Assembly: GCF_025195125.1 (NCBI RefSeq)
Contig: NZ_JAMGSL010000008.1
Coordinates: 63,627-127,626, forward strand
Reading direction: 5' to 3'
DNA length: 64,000 nucleotides
Source of the DNA: Streptomyces sp. Je 1-79
GTDB taxonomy: Bacteria; Actinomycetota; Actinomycetes; Streptomycetales; Streptomycetaceae
Position 1 is the stretch's first letter, and each line of letters opens with the position of its first letter. The position numbers and the translations under genes were made by a program. Under the pieces are notes generated by a model. It did no database searches. It was given only the letters and a program-made list of their open reading frames with translations, and was not told where the DNA came from. Shown here piece after piece: positions 25,102 to 33,154 of this stretch.

Positions 25102-25491
25102 ATGAGGATTCGGCGTGCTCTCGGGCGCACGGGTGCCATGGGCTCCACGGTGATTGCACTGTTGGGCGTGATCCTGGTTCCGCAGGCAAGCGCTGCAGAG
25201 ACCTGCGTCAGTACGACCGGGGCCAAGATGTGCTGGCAGTCCACGGGTGATGACGTCTACATCACCGACACCAAGGCCGATGGCCACCGTGCGGGCGGCT
25301 ACTACGCCACGGACCGTGGAAGTTACGGATGGTGTGAGAACACCAAGGGCGCGAACACCACGGTGAAGTGCAACCTCGAACTCGAGGAGCCCGACATGAT
25401 CGATTTCTACGCCGCCAGGTGCGAAGGCCCCTGCGCTCCCTTTGGGAGTACCGCTCTGAACAAGTCCGGCTGGAAGCGCGTAGCCGTGTGA
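25102..25491 (+). CDS. Small Cys-rich secreted protein of unknown function
   Basis: This 129-residue protein has a Sec signal peptide (RRALGRTGAMGSTVIALLGV then ILVPQASA, cleavage before AETC). The mature part of about 98 residues has six cysteines (ETC, KMC, YGWC, VKC, ARC, GPC), consistent with three disulfides and an extracellular role. No family is recognised. ATG 25102 has GGAGG nine bases upstream. The promoter region is AT-rich for this genome (GCAAAAGATCATGCTAGC). A perfect hairpin follows the stop. Like the neighbouring secreted gene at 24.1 kb it lies in an island with pseudogenes and a transposase relic, and its base composition is lower in GC than the backbone. Confidence 0.78.
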   Translation: MRIRRALGRTGAMGSTVIALLGVILVPQASAAETCVSTTGAKMCWQSTGDDVYITDTKADGHRAGGYYATDRGSYGWCENTKGANTTVKCNLELEEPDMIDFYAARCEGPCAPFGSTALNKSGWKRVAV

Positions 25492-25511
25492 TTCAGATGC
25501 CACGCTGAGGC

Positions 25512-25539
25512 GCGGCTCTCAGGAACTCCTGAGAGCCGC
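25512..25539 (+). terminator. Intrinsic terminator of the secreted Cys-rich gene
   Basis: 13-bp perfect stem (GCGGCTCTCAGGA and its complement) closed by two bases, 20 bases after the stop. Confidence 0.8.
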
Positions 25540-25557
25540 CGCCCATACCGACCGACG

Positions 25558-25839
25558 ATGGGCCACGTGCAGTGCCGCCGACGGTGGTCCCTGGGCATCT
25601 CCGGTGCGAACATGCACGACAGCCAGGGCCTGGAGCCGCTCGTCCGGGGCATTCCGCCCGTCCGCTCCCGCCGTGGGCCCCGGCGCCGTCGGCCGGCGAA
25701 ACTCCATGCCGACAAAGGATGCGACTACGGCCACCTGTGTCGACGGCTCCACCGGCGCTATGAACGGAAGGCCGAGCACTTCCTCGCCTTCGTCGGCATA
25801 GCCGCAAGCCTCATTGGCTACCGAAGGCTCACAGGCTGA
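25558..25839 (+). mobile_element. IS5-family transposase remnant, internally deleted
   Basis: The 93-codon frame carries recognisable IS5-family DDE transposase sequence: SGANMHDSQGLEPLV, GIPPVRSRRGPRRRRP, KLHADKGCDY, then CRRLHRRYERKAEHFLAF and SLIGYRRLTG. In full-length relatives a segment of roughly 35-40 residues, with the catalytic glutamate region, sits between DKGxDYxHL and RRLHRRYERKA; it is missing here. The N-terminal two thirds of the gene is absent too. No terminal inverted repeats are visible at the edges. This is a dead fragment marking past insertion into the island. Confidence 0.82.
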
Positions 25840-25847
25840 GGCGCCGG

Positions 25848-26071
25848 TTACCCGATGAGCTGTTCCGTCGCCCGGCGATACTGTTTCGACCGACTTTCCG
25901 TCAGTTCCCACGGAGCAGGCAGGCCGTCCTCCCGCATCCGGGCTTCCGCCTCTTGCCGGTATGCGACCTCGAAGCGGATCAGACTGTCGAAGGAGTCGAT
26001 ACGGACGGCGGACGGCGGACGGCGGACGGCGGACGGCGGACGGCCAGGATGCCGCCGCCGTCGAGGCGCAC
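25848..26071 (-). pseudogene. Small ORF disrupted by a heptanucleotide repeat
   Basis: Reading the minus strand, the last 50 codons before a TAA at 25848-25850 have real protein character (IDSFDSLIRFEVAYRQEAEA, RMREDGLPAPWELTESRSK, QYRRATEQLIG) but no start in frame. Upstream, past six copies of a 7-bp unit, a GTG at 26071 opens RLDGGGILAV in another frame. If the unit were present once, four or seven times the two would join; with one copy the protein would be MRLDGGGILAV-RIDSFDSLIRF..., about 62 residues. With the present six copies it is out of frame. It starts just after the aldehyde dehydrogenase stop. Function unknown. Confidence 0.6.
26003..26044. repeat. Six-copy 7-bp tandem repeat (GGACGGC)n
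   Basis: Six perfect, uninterrupted copies of GGACGGC. Because 7 is not a multiple of 3, each gain or loss of a unit changes the reading frame of the small minus-strand ORF spanning it. Confidence 0.97.
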
Positions 26072-26091
26072 TCCCCCGTCGTCACCAGGGA

Positions 26092-27585
26092 TCAACGGCG
26101 GGGCAGTCCCAGCGGGTTGCCGTCTCGCAGCTCCTGCGGGAGCAGGTGCTGCGGGGTCGACTGGTAGGTGACCGGGCGCAGCCAGCGTTCGATCGCGGTC
26201 GCGCCGACCGAGGTGGCGGTGGAGGTGGTGGCCGGGTAGGGCCCGCCGTGGTGCTGCGCGCCCGCCACCGCCACGCCCGTCGGCCAGCCGTTGACGAGCA
26301 CGCGGCCCGCCAGCGGGGTCAGTTCGGCGAGCAGGGAGGCGGCCTCCGGGTCCTCCTCCGCCATCTGGAGCGTGGCGGTGAGGTTGCCGGGGAGCAGGCC
26401 GAGGACCGCGGTGATCTCGTCCCGGGAGGAGTAGCGGGCGACCAGGGTCACGGGGCCGAAGCACTCGTGGAGGATCGCGCTGTGCGCGCCCTTGAGCAGG
26501 ATCTCGGCGTCGAAGGTCAGGAAACCCGCGTTGACGGTGTGCGGACCGCCCGGGCCCGGGTGGACGGGCGCGGCGACGCCGGCGATCTGGGCGAGCTCGT
26601 AGGTCGCGGTGAGGAAGCGGTCCCGCATCCGGTGGTCGAGCATCACGCCGGGCTCGGACTCGCTGATGGCGTCCGTGAGGGCGGAGACGAAGCGGTCGCC
26701 GGCCTCGCCCGTGGGCGCCAGGACGAAGCCGGGCTTGGTGCAGAACTGCCCCTGGCCCAGGGTCACCGAGGCCGCGAGGCCGGCCCCGATCTCCGCGGCC
26801 CGCTCCTCGGCGGCGGCCGCGGTGATCACGACCGGGTTGAGCGAGCCGAGTTCGCCGTGGAAGGGGATGGGGACGGGCCGGGCCGCCGCCGCGTCGAAGA
26901 GCGCCCGCCCGCCCGTGACGGAACCGGTGAAGCCGGCCGCCGCGACCAGCGGGTGGCGGACGAGGTCGACACCCGCGTCGAAGCCGTGGACCAGGACGAC
27001 CACGTCCTCGGGCAGCCCGACCTTGGCCGCGGCCCGGCGCAGGAGCGAGGCGCAGAGCTCGGAGGTGGCCGGGTGGTCCGGGTGGGCCTTGATCACGACG
27101 GGGCAGCCGGCCGCGAGGGCGCTGGCGGTGTCGCCGCCGGGGACGGAGAAGGCGAGCGGGAAGTTGCTGGCCGCGTAGACGGCGACGACCCCGAGCGGGA
27201 CCTTCCAGCGGCGCAGGTCGGGGCGGGGCGGGGTGGTCGTCGGGTCGGGCAGGTCGATCCGTACGTCGAGGAAGGAGCCCTCGTCGACCACGTCCGCGAA
27301 GGACCGCAACTGGGCCGTGGTGCGCGCGAGTTCACCGGTCAGCCGGGCCGGTCCGAGCGCGGTCTCGGCGTCGGCGGCCTCGATGACGTGCGGTCCCGCC
27401 TCGTCGAGGAGGTCCGCGGCGGTACGGAGCAGGGCCGCCCGCGTCGCACGGTCGGCGAGCGCCTCGCGGGCGGCGGCCGCGGCCCGGACGGCCCGGTCGA
27501 TCTCCTCGGCTGTGGCCTCCACCGCAACCTGCTCCCGTGGCTTCCCCGTCCGGGGGTCCACACTCCACACTGGTTCAGCTGCCAC
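26092..27585 (-). CDS. Aldehyde dehydrogenase (2-oxoglutarate semialdehyde dehydrogenase-like)
   Basis: This 497-residue NAD(P)+-dependent aldehyde dehydrogenase has the family's Rossmann part (YAASNFPLAFSVPGGDTASALAAG, VIKAHPDHPATSE, AGFTGSVTGGRALF), the general base in ELGSLNPVVI and the catalytic cysteine in LGQGQFCTKPGF. The HGELGSLNP form and the SxPGGDTASAL variant are those of the alpha-ketoglutaric semialdehyde (2,5-dioxopentanoate) dehydrogenase group. That would be the last step of oxidative uronate or pentose breakdown, matching the udh and dehydratase genes at 38.8-40.8 kb. A GTG at 27585 gives good spacing to GGAGGGG; ATG 27591 is too close to it. It diverges from an IclR gene. 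Confidence 0.88.
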   Translation of the reverse strand: MAAEPVWSVDPRTGKPREQVAVEATAEEIDRAVRAAAAAREALADRATRAALLRTAADLLDEAGPHVIEAADAETALGPARLTGELARTTAQLRSFADVVDEGSFLDVRIDLPDPTTTPPRPDLRRWKVPLGVVAVYAASNFPLAFSVPGGDTASALAAGCPVVIKAHPDHPATSELCASLLRRAAAKVGLPEDVVVLVHGFDAGVDLVRHPLVAAAGFTGSVTGGRALFDAAAARPVPIPFHGELGSLNPVVITAAAAEERAAEIGAGLAASVTLGQGQFCTKPGFVLAPTGEAGDRFVSALTDAISESEPGVMLDHRMRDRFLTATYELAQIAGVAAPVHPGPGGPHTVNAGFLTFDAEILLKGAHSAILHECFGPVTLVARYSSRDEITAVLGLLPGNLTATLQMAEEDPEAASLLAELTPLAGRVLVNGWPTGVAVAGAQHHGGPYPATTSTATSVGATAIERWLRPVTYQSTPQHLLPQELRDGNPLGLPRR

Positions 27586-27604
27586 AGCCATGCCCCTCCG
27601 CGCG

Positions 27605-27628
27605 CTCTGTTCGCTATTCTGAACAGAG
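27605..27628. promoter_or_regulatory. IclR-type palindromic operator
   Basis: A perfect dyad CTCTGTTC-N8-GAACAGAG lies between the divergent aldehyde dehydrogenase and iclR starts, 20 bases from the former. The TGTTC...GAACA form suits an IclR dimer; it probably mediates autoregulation and control of the dehydrogenase. Confidence 0.78.
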
Positions 27629-27702
27629 TTCCTGTAGATGAATCAGGACTCTATTGACGGGCGTGCCGACTCCACAAGAGGCACGGAAAGAGGGGCGAGG
27701 CA

Positions 27703-28473
27703 ATGTCGACTGCCGACACGGGTGGGGCCCAGGTCAAGTCCGCGGTGCGCACCGTGGAGCTGCTCGAGTACTTCGCCGGGCGCCCGGGAATGCACTCGCT
27801 CGCCGCCGTCCAGGAGGCCGTCGGCTACCCCAAGTCCAGCCTGTACATGCTCCTGCGCACCCTGGTCGAGCTGGGCTGGGTGGAGACGGACGCGACGGGC
27901 ACGCGGTACGGCATCGGGGTGCGGGCGCTGCTGGTCGGCACGTCGTACATCGACGGCGACGAGGTGGTCGCGGCCGCACGGCCCACCCTCGACCGGCTCT
28001 CCGACGACACGACCGAGACCATTCACATGGCGCGGCTCGACGGCACCAACGTGGTCTACCTGGCGACCCGTCAGTCCCAGCACTATCTCCGGCCGTTCAC
28101 GCGCGTCGGCCGCCGGCTGCCGGCGCACTCGACCTCGCTCGGCAAGGCGCTGCTCGCCACCCACAGCGACGAGCAGGTCCGCAAGCTGCTCCCGGAGACA
28201 CTGCCGGCGCTGACCGAGCACACGATCACCGACCGCGAGAGGCTCATCGAGGAGCTGCACCTCATCCGCGAGCAGGGCTACGCCGTGGACCGCGAGGAGA
28301 ACACCCTCGGACTGCGCTGCTTCGGGATCGCGATCCCGTACCGGACGCCCGCGCGCGACGCGATCAGCTGCTCGGTGCCGGTGGCGCGGCTGACCCCGGG
28401 GCACGAGCAGATGATCAAGGACGCGCTCTTCGACGCCCGTGACCGTCTGACCCTGGCGACCCGCCGCCTCTGA
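27703..28473 (+). CDS. IclR-family transcriptional regulator
   Basis: This 256-residue regulator has the N-terminal winged helix (KSAVRTVELLEYFAGRPGMH, then VQEAVGYPKSSLYMLLRTLVELGWVE) and the C-terminal GAF-like ligand domain typical of IclR proteins (RVGRRLPAHSTSLGKALLA, then REQGYAVDREENTLGLRCFGIAIPY, ISCSVPVARLTPGHEQ). IclR proteins usually sense acids or aromatic or sugar-acid intermediates. It diverges from the 2-oxoglutarate-semialdehyde-type dehydrogenase with a perfect palindrome between them, so a uronate or sugar-acid intermediate is a likely ligand. ATG 27703 follows an AAGAGGGG ribosome site. Confidence 0.92.
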   Translation: MSTADTGGAQVKSAVRTVELLEYFAGRPGMHSLAAVQEAVGYPKSSLYMLLRTLVELGWVETDATGTRYGIGVRALLVGTSYIDGDEVVAAARPTLDRLSDDTTETIHMARLDGTNVVYLATRQSQHYLRPFTRVGRRLPAHSTSLGKALLATHSDEQVRKLLPETLPALTEHTITDRERLIEELHLIREQGYAVDREENTLGLRCFGIAIPYRTPARDAISCSVPVARLTPGHEQMIKDALFDARDRLTLATRRL

Positions 28474-28498
28474 GGAACCGCTAGGCCCTGGGCTGGTC

Positions 28499-28517
28499 GG
28501 GGGAGGGTCTCTCCCCC
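28499..28517 (+). terminator. Short hairpin after iclR
   Basis: 7-bp stem GGGGGAG / CTCCCCC with a 5-base loop, 25 bases downstream of the iclR stop. Confidence 0.55.
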
Positions 28518-28585
28518 CGCGCGGCGGAGGCGGTTCGTCTGTGGGCAGGAGGTGCGGGGAGGGGCGCGCGCGGGAGCGTGGGGCC

Positions 28586-29578
28586 ATGACGCAGACCGCT
28601 CCCCACCTCCCCGTTCCGAGGCCGGCCGGCCGCCCGGACGCCGCCCGCAGGATCCTCCGCACCCTCGCCGGCGTGGCCTGCCTCCCGTACATCTCGCTCA
28701 AGATCGCCTGGGTGTTCGGCAGCGAGATCGGCATTCCGGCCGGGAGCGTGCTCCTGGAACACCGGACCCTGCTGATCGTCGCCAACTCGGTCTCCGTGGT
28801 GATGGACGCCGTGGTGGCCGTCCTCGCCCTGCTGCTCACCCAGCCGTGGGGCCTGCGGGTGCGGGCCTGGCTCCTCGCGTTCCCCCTGTGGGCCGCGACC
28901 GGGCTGCTCTCCCCGATCATGATCGGCTTCCCCGCGCAGCTCGCGGTCTCCCTCGTCACCGGCCCGCCGAAGCCGGCCGCCGGCGGCGAACCGTTCCTCG
29001 ACGACTGGGTCTTCGGGATCGTCTACGGCGGCTTCATCGTCCAGGGGCTCGCGCTCGGCACCCTCTTCGTCCTCTACGTACGCGAGCGCTGGGCGCACGT
29101 GTGGCGCGGCACCCTGGGCGACCTGCCCGCCCGGCTCTGCGGCACCGGCACCCGCGTCACGGCCGCCCTCGCCTCGCTGCTCGCCCTGGTGCCCGCCGCC
29201 GTCCATGTGATGTGGGCGTCCGGCGCGACGCGTGGGCTCTCCCCGGCGCAGATCGCCCGGCGCACCGACGACTTCTACGTCCTGGAGTGGACGCGCGCGC
29301 TCTTCGTCGCCGTCGCCGTGGCCGGCGTGGTGCTCCTGGTCCTCCGGCGGGCCCGGTCGCTGTCGGTCCGTACGACCCTGGGCCTGGCCTGGGTCGGCTC
29401 GGGCGGAGTCGGGTGCTGGGGCGCCTACATGATGCTCGTGACGTTCATGCCGGACACCGATCCCGACAAGGCGTTCACCGGCCTGGCTCAGCTGACCTAC
29501 GCTGGGGAAATGATCACCGGGTTCCTGCTGGCGGGCTGTCTGGCCGACTTCCTGCGGCGCCGGAGCGCGAGCGCGTGA
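28586..29578 (+). CDS. Polytopic membrane protein of a two-component operon
   Basis: This 330-residue protein is dominated by hydrophobic helices; about eight are evident (such as LLIVANSVSVVMDAVVAVLA, WVFGIVYGGFIVQGLALGTL, VTAALASLLALVPAAVHVMW). No enzymatic motif is visible and I do not recognise a domain beyond general membrane topology. It starts at an ATG after GGGAGCG and its TGA overlaps the GTG start of the histidine kinase gene, so the two are co-translated. This makes it a candidate sensor partner or the transported-signal component of the kinase. The region upstream (28518-28585) has no other gene. Confidence 0.82.
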   Translation: MTQTAPHLPVPRPAGRPDAARRILRTLAGVACLPYISLKIAWVFGSEIGIPAGSVLLEHRTLLIVANSVSVVMDAVVAVLALLLTQPWGLRVRAWLLAFPLWAATGLLSPIMIGFPAQLAVSLVTGPPKPAAGGEPFLDDWVFGIVYGGFIVQGLALGTLFVLYVRERWAHVWRGTLGDLPARLCGTGTRVTAALASLLALVPAAVHVMWASGATRGLSPAQIARRTDDFYVLEWTRALFVAVAVAGVVLLVLRRARSLSVRTTLGLAWVGSGGVGCWGAYMMLVTFMPDTDPDKAFTGLAQLTYAGEMITGFLLAGCLADFLRRRSASA

Positions 29579-30879
29579 GACCGCTGCTCGCACCGATCCT
29601 GGGCCGGCGGGCCAGGCTCCGCTGGGTGCATCTGATCCTGGGCGGCGCCCTGTTCATGCCGTACTGGCTGGTGGGCTCGGTGGTCGTGGCCATGCTCACG
29701 GGCGGGGAGGCGATGTTCGGGGCGAGCCTGACCGTGCAGTTCGGGGCGTACGCGGTGGGCCTGCCACTCGCCGCGCTCACCTCGCTCTTCCCGCTGACCC
29801 GGCCGATGTCGGTCGCGGCGGCGCGGGCGCTGTGCGGGATCGGGGGCGGCGACCGGACCGGGGGCGAGCGGGTCCCGGGCGACCGGACGGCTGTCGACCG
29901 GGCCGTGGGCGACCGGCTCGCCGACGGACCCGCTCGGGGGCGCGGTGCCAAGGCGCGCACGGCGGGCTGGTTCACGCTCCATCTGGGGATCGGCGCGCTG
30001 GTAAGCGGGGCGACGCTGGCCCTGCCGCCGTTCGCGGTCACGGTGATGGCGCTGCCGTTCTCGGCTTCGCTCCAGGAGTCGGAACTGGCCTCGTTCTGGG
30101 GTCTGGACCGGCCGTGGGTGCAGTGGCTCGGCGTCCCTGCCGGGCTGCTGATGCTGCTCGCGCTCGCCGCCGTCGCCGCGGGCACGGGGACCTTCCTCGC
30201 CCGGCAGGCGCCGCGGCTGCTCGGTCCGAGCGCGACGGACCGCCTCGCGGCGGCCGAGCGGCGCGCCGCCGAGCTGGCCGTGCGCAACCGGCTCGCGCGT
30301 GAGCTGCACGACTCCGTCGGCCACGCGCTGAGCGCGGTCACGCTCCAGGCGAGCGCGGCGCGCCGGGTCCTGGACGCCGACGTGGAGTTCGTACGGGAGG
30401 CACTGGCCGCGATCGAGGAGACCACCCGGCGCACGGTCGGCGAACTGGACTCGGTCCTGGGCCTGTTGCGCGAGGGCGAGGACGACGGGGAGCTGCCGGG
30501 GCCCCGGCTCGACGCGCTGGACGCGCTGGTGAGGGGCGCGGGGCGGCGGGTGGAGCTGACGGTGACCGGGGAGCTCGACCGGGTGCCGGACGCGGTGTCG
30601 AGGGAGGCGTACCGGATCGTCCAGGAAGGTCTGACGAACGCGGCCCGGTACGCGGGCGGCGAGCGCGTGACGGCGCGGCTCGCCCTGGACGACGACGAGT
30701 TGGAGATCACGATGGAGAATCCCCTGCCCGCCCGCGCGGCGGTGACCCGGCCCGACGGCGGCCGCGGTCTGCGCGGCATAGCCGAACGGGCCCGCCTCCT
30801 CGGCGGCACGTCCGAGGCGGGCCCGGTGGCCGGCGTCTGGCGCCTCGCCGTGCGCCTGCCGCGGGGAGGTGTCCGGTGA
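29575..30879 (+). CDS. Sensor histidine kinase, NarL/DesK-type
   Basis: This 434-residue membrane kinase has N-terminal transmembrane helices (about six), then the HisKA_3 dimerisation box LARELHDSVGHALSAV with the phosphorylated histidine, and a short HATPase_c domain (EAYRIVQEGLTNAARYAGG, GRGLRGIAERARLLGG). This combination marks the class that pairs with NarL/LuxR response regulators, and one follows directly with a GTGA overlap. The cytoplasmic loop around residues 90-130 has a low-complexity Gly-Asp-Arg insert (GDRTGGERVPGDRTAVDRAVG) that looks like a local expansion. The stimulus is unknown; the preceding membrane protein may contribute to sensing. Confidence 0.9.
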   Translation: MRPLLAPILGRRARLRWVHLILGGALFMPYWLVGSVVVAMLTGGEAMFGASLTVQFGAYAVGLPLAALTSLFPLTRPMSVAAARALCGIGGGDRTGGERVPGDRTAVDRAVGDRLADGPARGRGAKARTAGWFTLHLGIGALVSGATLALPPFAVTVMALPFSASLQESELASFWGLDRPWVQWLGVPAGLLMLLALAAVAAGTGTFLARQAPRLLGPSATDRLAAAERRAAELAVRNRLARELHDSVGHALSAVTLQASAARRVLDADVEFVREALAAIEETTRRTVGELDSVLGLLREGEDDGELPGPRLDALDALVRGAGRRVELTVTGELDRVPDAVSREAYRIVQEGLTNAARYAGGERVTARLALDDDELEITMENPLPARAAVTRPDGGRGLRGIAERARLLGGTSEAGPVAGVWRLAVRLPRGGVR

Positions 30880-31526
30880 TCAGGATCGTGCTCGCGGACG
30901 ACGAGCGGATGGTGCGGACCGCCCTGCGGGTCATCCTGGACGCGGAGGCGGATCTGGAGGTCGTGGGCGAGGCGTCCACGGGGGCCGAGGCGGTGTCCGT
31001 CGTGCGCGAGACGCGGCCGGACGTGGTCCTGATGGATGTCCGGATGCCGGAGATCGACGGGATCCGGGCGACCGAGCAGATCCTCGCGGGGATGGCGGAA
31101 CCGCCGCGGATCGTGGTGGTGACGACCTTCGAGAACGACGCGTACGTCTACGACGCGCTGCGGGTGGGCGCGGCCGGCTTCCTGCTGAAGCGGGCCGGCG
31201 CGGAGGAGCTCGTGGACGCGGTCCGGCTGGTCGCCCGCAGCGACTCGCTCCTCTATCCGGCGGCGGTACGGGGCCTGGCCGCCGAGCACGCCCGCCGCCG
31301 ACCCCCGGCGGCGCCGCCCTGGGTGGCCCGGCTGACCGAGCGGGAGGCGGAGGTGCTGCGTCTGGTGGCGACGGGGCTGACCAACGCGGAGATCGCCGGG
31401 CGCATGGGGGTCGGCCCGGCGACGGTGAAGACCCATGTGGCGGCGGTCCTGGCCAAGACGGGTGCGCGGGACCGTACCCAGGCGGTGATCCTGGCGTACG
31501 AGTCGGGCTTCGTCGGGGCACGCTGA
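30876..31526 (+). CDS. NarL/LuxR-family response regulator
   Basis: This 216-residue DNA-binding regulator has a receiver domain (acidic pair in VLADDERM, phospho-acceptor Asp in PDVVLMDVRMPEIDG, switch Thr in VVTTFENDAYVYDAL, Lys in FLLKRAG) and a C-terminal LuxR-type HTH (LTEREAEVLRLVATGLTNAEI then AGRMGVGPATVKTHVAAVLAK). It starts at a GTG inside the kinase stop and is the last gene of the three-gene operon. Targets are not visible. A 6-bp dyad CGTTTC-CTGA-GAAACG at 31641-31656, and a TTCCTGA...TCAGGAA dyad around it, lie between it and the next gene and could be a site for this or another regulator. Confidence 0.92.
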   Translation: MIRIVLADDERMVRTALRVILDAEADLEVVGEASTGAEAVSVVRETRPDVVLMDVRMPEIDGIRATEQILAGMAEPPRIVVVTTFENDAYVYDALRVGAAGFLLKRAGAEELVDAVRLVARSDSLLYPAAVRGLAAEHARRRPPAAPPWVARLTEREAEVLRLVATGLTNAEIAGRMGVGPATVKTHVAAVLAKTGARDRTQAVILAYESGFVGAR

Positions 31527-31704
31527 GCGGGCAGGTCGAGGCGGGACGCGCTGAGGCGGGGCGGCGGCGTCCTGCCCCCGGCCCGTCTCCCCTCCTCACG
31601 CCCCGCCGAGCGGCCGCGACGCGCGGTGACCAGGCATGAACGTTTCCTGAGAAACGGGACACATCAGGAACGCCACGCCCCCTCCCGCTCGTCCCGCATA
31701 TGGG

Positions 31705-33153
31705 ATGAACAAGACGATCAGGCGCGCCTCGGTCTTCTCGCTGCTCCTGGTGCTCGCCCTGCTGGGCCGGGCGACCTGGGTGCAGGTGTACGAAGGCAAG
31801 GCCCTCGCGGACGACAAGAACAACCGGCGGAAGGCCATGGCGCAGTACGCGCAGCCGCTCGGGAACATCATCGTGGCCGGTTCGCCGGTCACGGGCTCGA
31901 AGGAGACGGAGGGTGGCGATCTCGCGTACAAGCGCGACTACACCGACGGCGAGCTCTATTCGGCCGTCACCGGGTACAGCTCCCAGGCCTACGGGGCCAC
32001 GCAGCTGGAGGGCATCTACGCGGACGTCCTGGACGGCACCGACACCCGGCTGAAGAACCCCCTCGACGCCCTCACCGGCAAGCAGCAGGAACCCGGTGAT
32101 GTGCTCACGACCATCGACCCGGCCGTCCAGAAGGCCGCCTCCAAGGCGCTCGGGGACACCAAGGGCGCGGCCGTCGCCATCGACCCGAAGACCGGCCGGA
32201 TCCTCGGGCTGGTGTCCACCCCCTCGTACGACCCCTCGGCGATCGCCGGTCTGACCGACGGCGACACCTGGCAGAAGCTGACCGAGGACGAGGACAAGCC
32301 GCTGGTCAACCGTGCCCTGCGGCAGCCGCTGCCACCCGGCTCGACCTTCAAGCTGGTCGTCGCGGCGGCCGCGCTCGAGGACGGGCTCTACGGCTCCGTC
32401 GACACGGCGACCGACAGCCCGAACCCGTACAGGCTGCCCGGCTCCACCCGCTACCTGGAGAACGAGAACCCCTCCGCGCCCTGCGAGAACGCCACGCTCC
32501 GCACCGCGCTCCAGTACTCCTGCAACAACGTCTTCGCCAAGATCGCGGTCGACCTCGGCCAGGAGAAGGTGAAGGCGACGGCGGAGAAGTTCGGCTTCAA
32601 CGACGAGCAGCAGGACGTGCCCGTGCGGGCCTACCCGAGCGTGTACCCCTCCGGCATGGACAAGGCGCAGACCGCTCTGACCGGCATCGGCCAGTTCGAT
32701 GTGACGGCCACGCCGCTCCAGATGGCCATGGTGTCGGCGGCGATCGCCAACGACGGCCTCATGGCGGCGCCCCACATGGTCTCGAAGGTGGTGGACTCCG
32801 ACGGCGACACCCTCGACTCCTTCGAGGACGGGGACACCGAGCGGATCGTCTCCTCCGCGACGGCGGAGCAGCTGCGCAGCGCGATGGTGACCGTGGTCGA
32901 CAAGGGCACGGGCTCGAACGCGGCGATCCCGGGCACCGAGGTCGGCGGCAAGACCGGCACCGCCCAGCACGGCGAGAACAACAGCAAGACGCCGTACGCC
33001 TGGTTCACGTCGTACGCGAAGGACGCGGACACCGGCAAGGAGGTCGCGGTCGCCGTGCTGATCGAGGACTCGGGCGCGGCGCGCTCGGAGGTCAGCGGCA
33101 ACGGCCTGGCGGCCCCGGTGGCCCAGAAGATGATGAAGGCGGCGCTGAAGTGA
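31705..33153 (+). CDS. Class B penicillin-binding protein (transpeptidase)
   Basis: This 482-residue secreted D,D-transpeptidase crosslinks peptidoglycan. It has an N-terminal membrane anchor (ASVFSLLLVLALLGRATWVQV), a short PBP-dimer-like region and the penicillin-binding domain with all three motifs: SxxK in PGSTFK (Ser213), SxN-like YSCNN (Ser272) and KTG in GGKTGTAQHG (Lys416). In size and layout it is like the PbpA-type class B enzymes of actinobacteria rather than the longer FtsI. No rodA/ftsW partner is adjacent, so it is probably a lateral or spore-stage paralogue. No clear ribosome site precedes the ATG. It converges on the GNAT gene with two bases between the stops. Confidence 0.9.
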   Translation: MNKTIRRASVFSLLLVLALLGRATWVQVYEGKALADDKNNRRKAMAQYAQPLGNIIVAGSPVTGSKETEGGDLAYKRDYTDGELYSAVTGYSSQAYGATQLEGIYADVLDGTDTRLKNPLDALTGKQQEPGDVLTTIDPAVQKAASKALGDTKGAAVAIDPKTGRILGLVSTPSYDPSAIAGLTDGDTWQKLTEDEDKPLVNRALRQPLPPGSTFKLVVAAAALEDGLYGSVDTATDSPNPYRLPGSTRYLENENPSAPCENATLRTALQYSCNNVFAKIAVDLGQEKVKATAEKFGFNDEQQDVPVRAYPSVYPSGMDKAQTALTGIGQFDVTATPLQMAMVSAAIANDGLMAAPHMVSKVVDSDGDTLDSFEDGDTERIVSSATAEQLRSAMVTVVDKGTGSNAAIPGTEVGGKTGTAQHGENNSKTPYAWFTSYAKDADTGKEVAVAVLIEDSGAARSEVSGNGLAAPVAQKMMKAALK

Positions 33154-33154
33154 C

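Noticed and set aside
26003-26044. CRISPR-like array
   Set aside because: The units are 7 bp with no spacers; it is a simple tandem repeat. No other repeat-spacer pattern was seen anywhere in the window.
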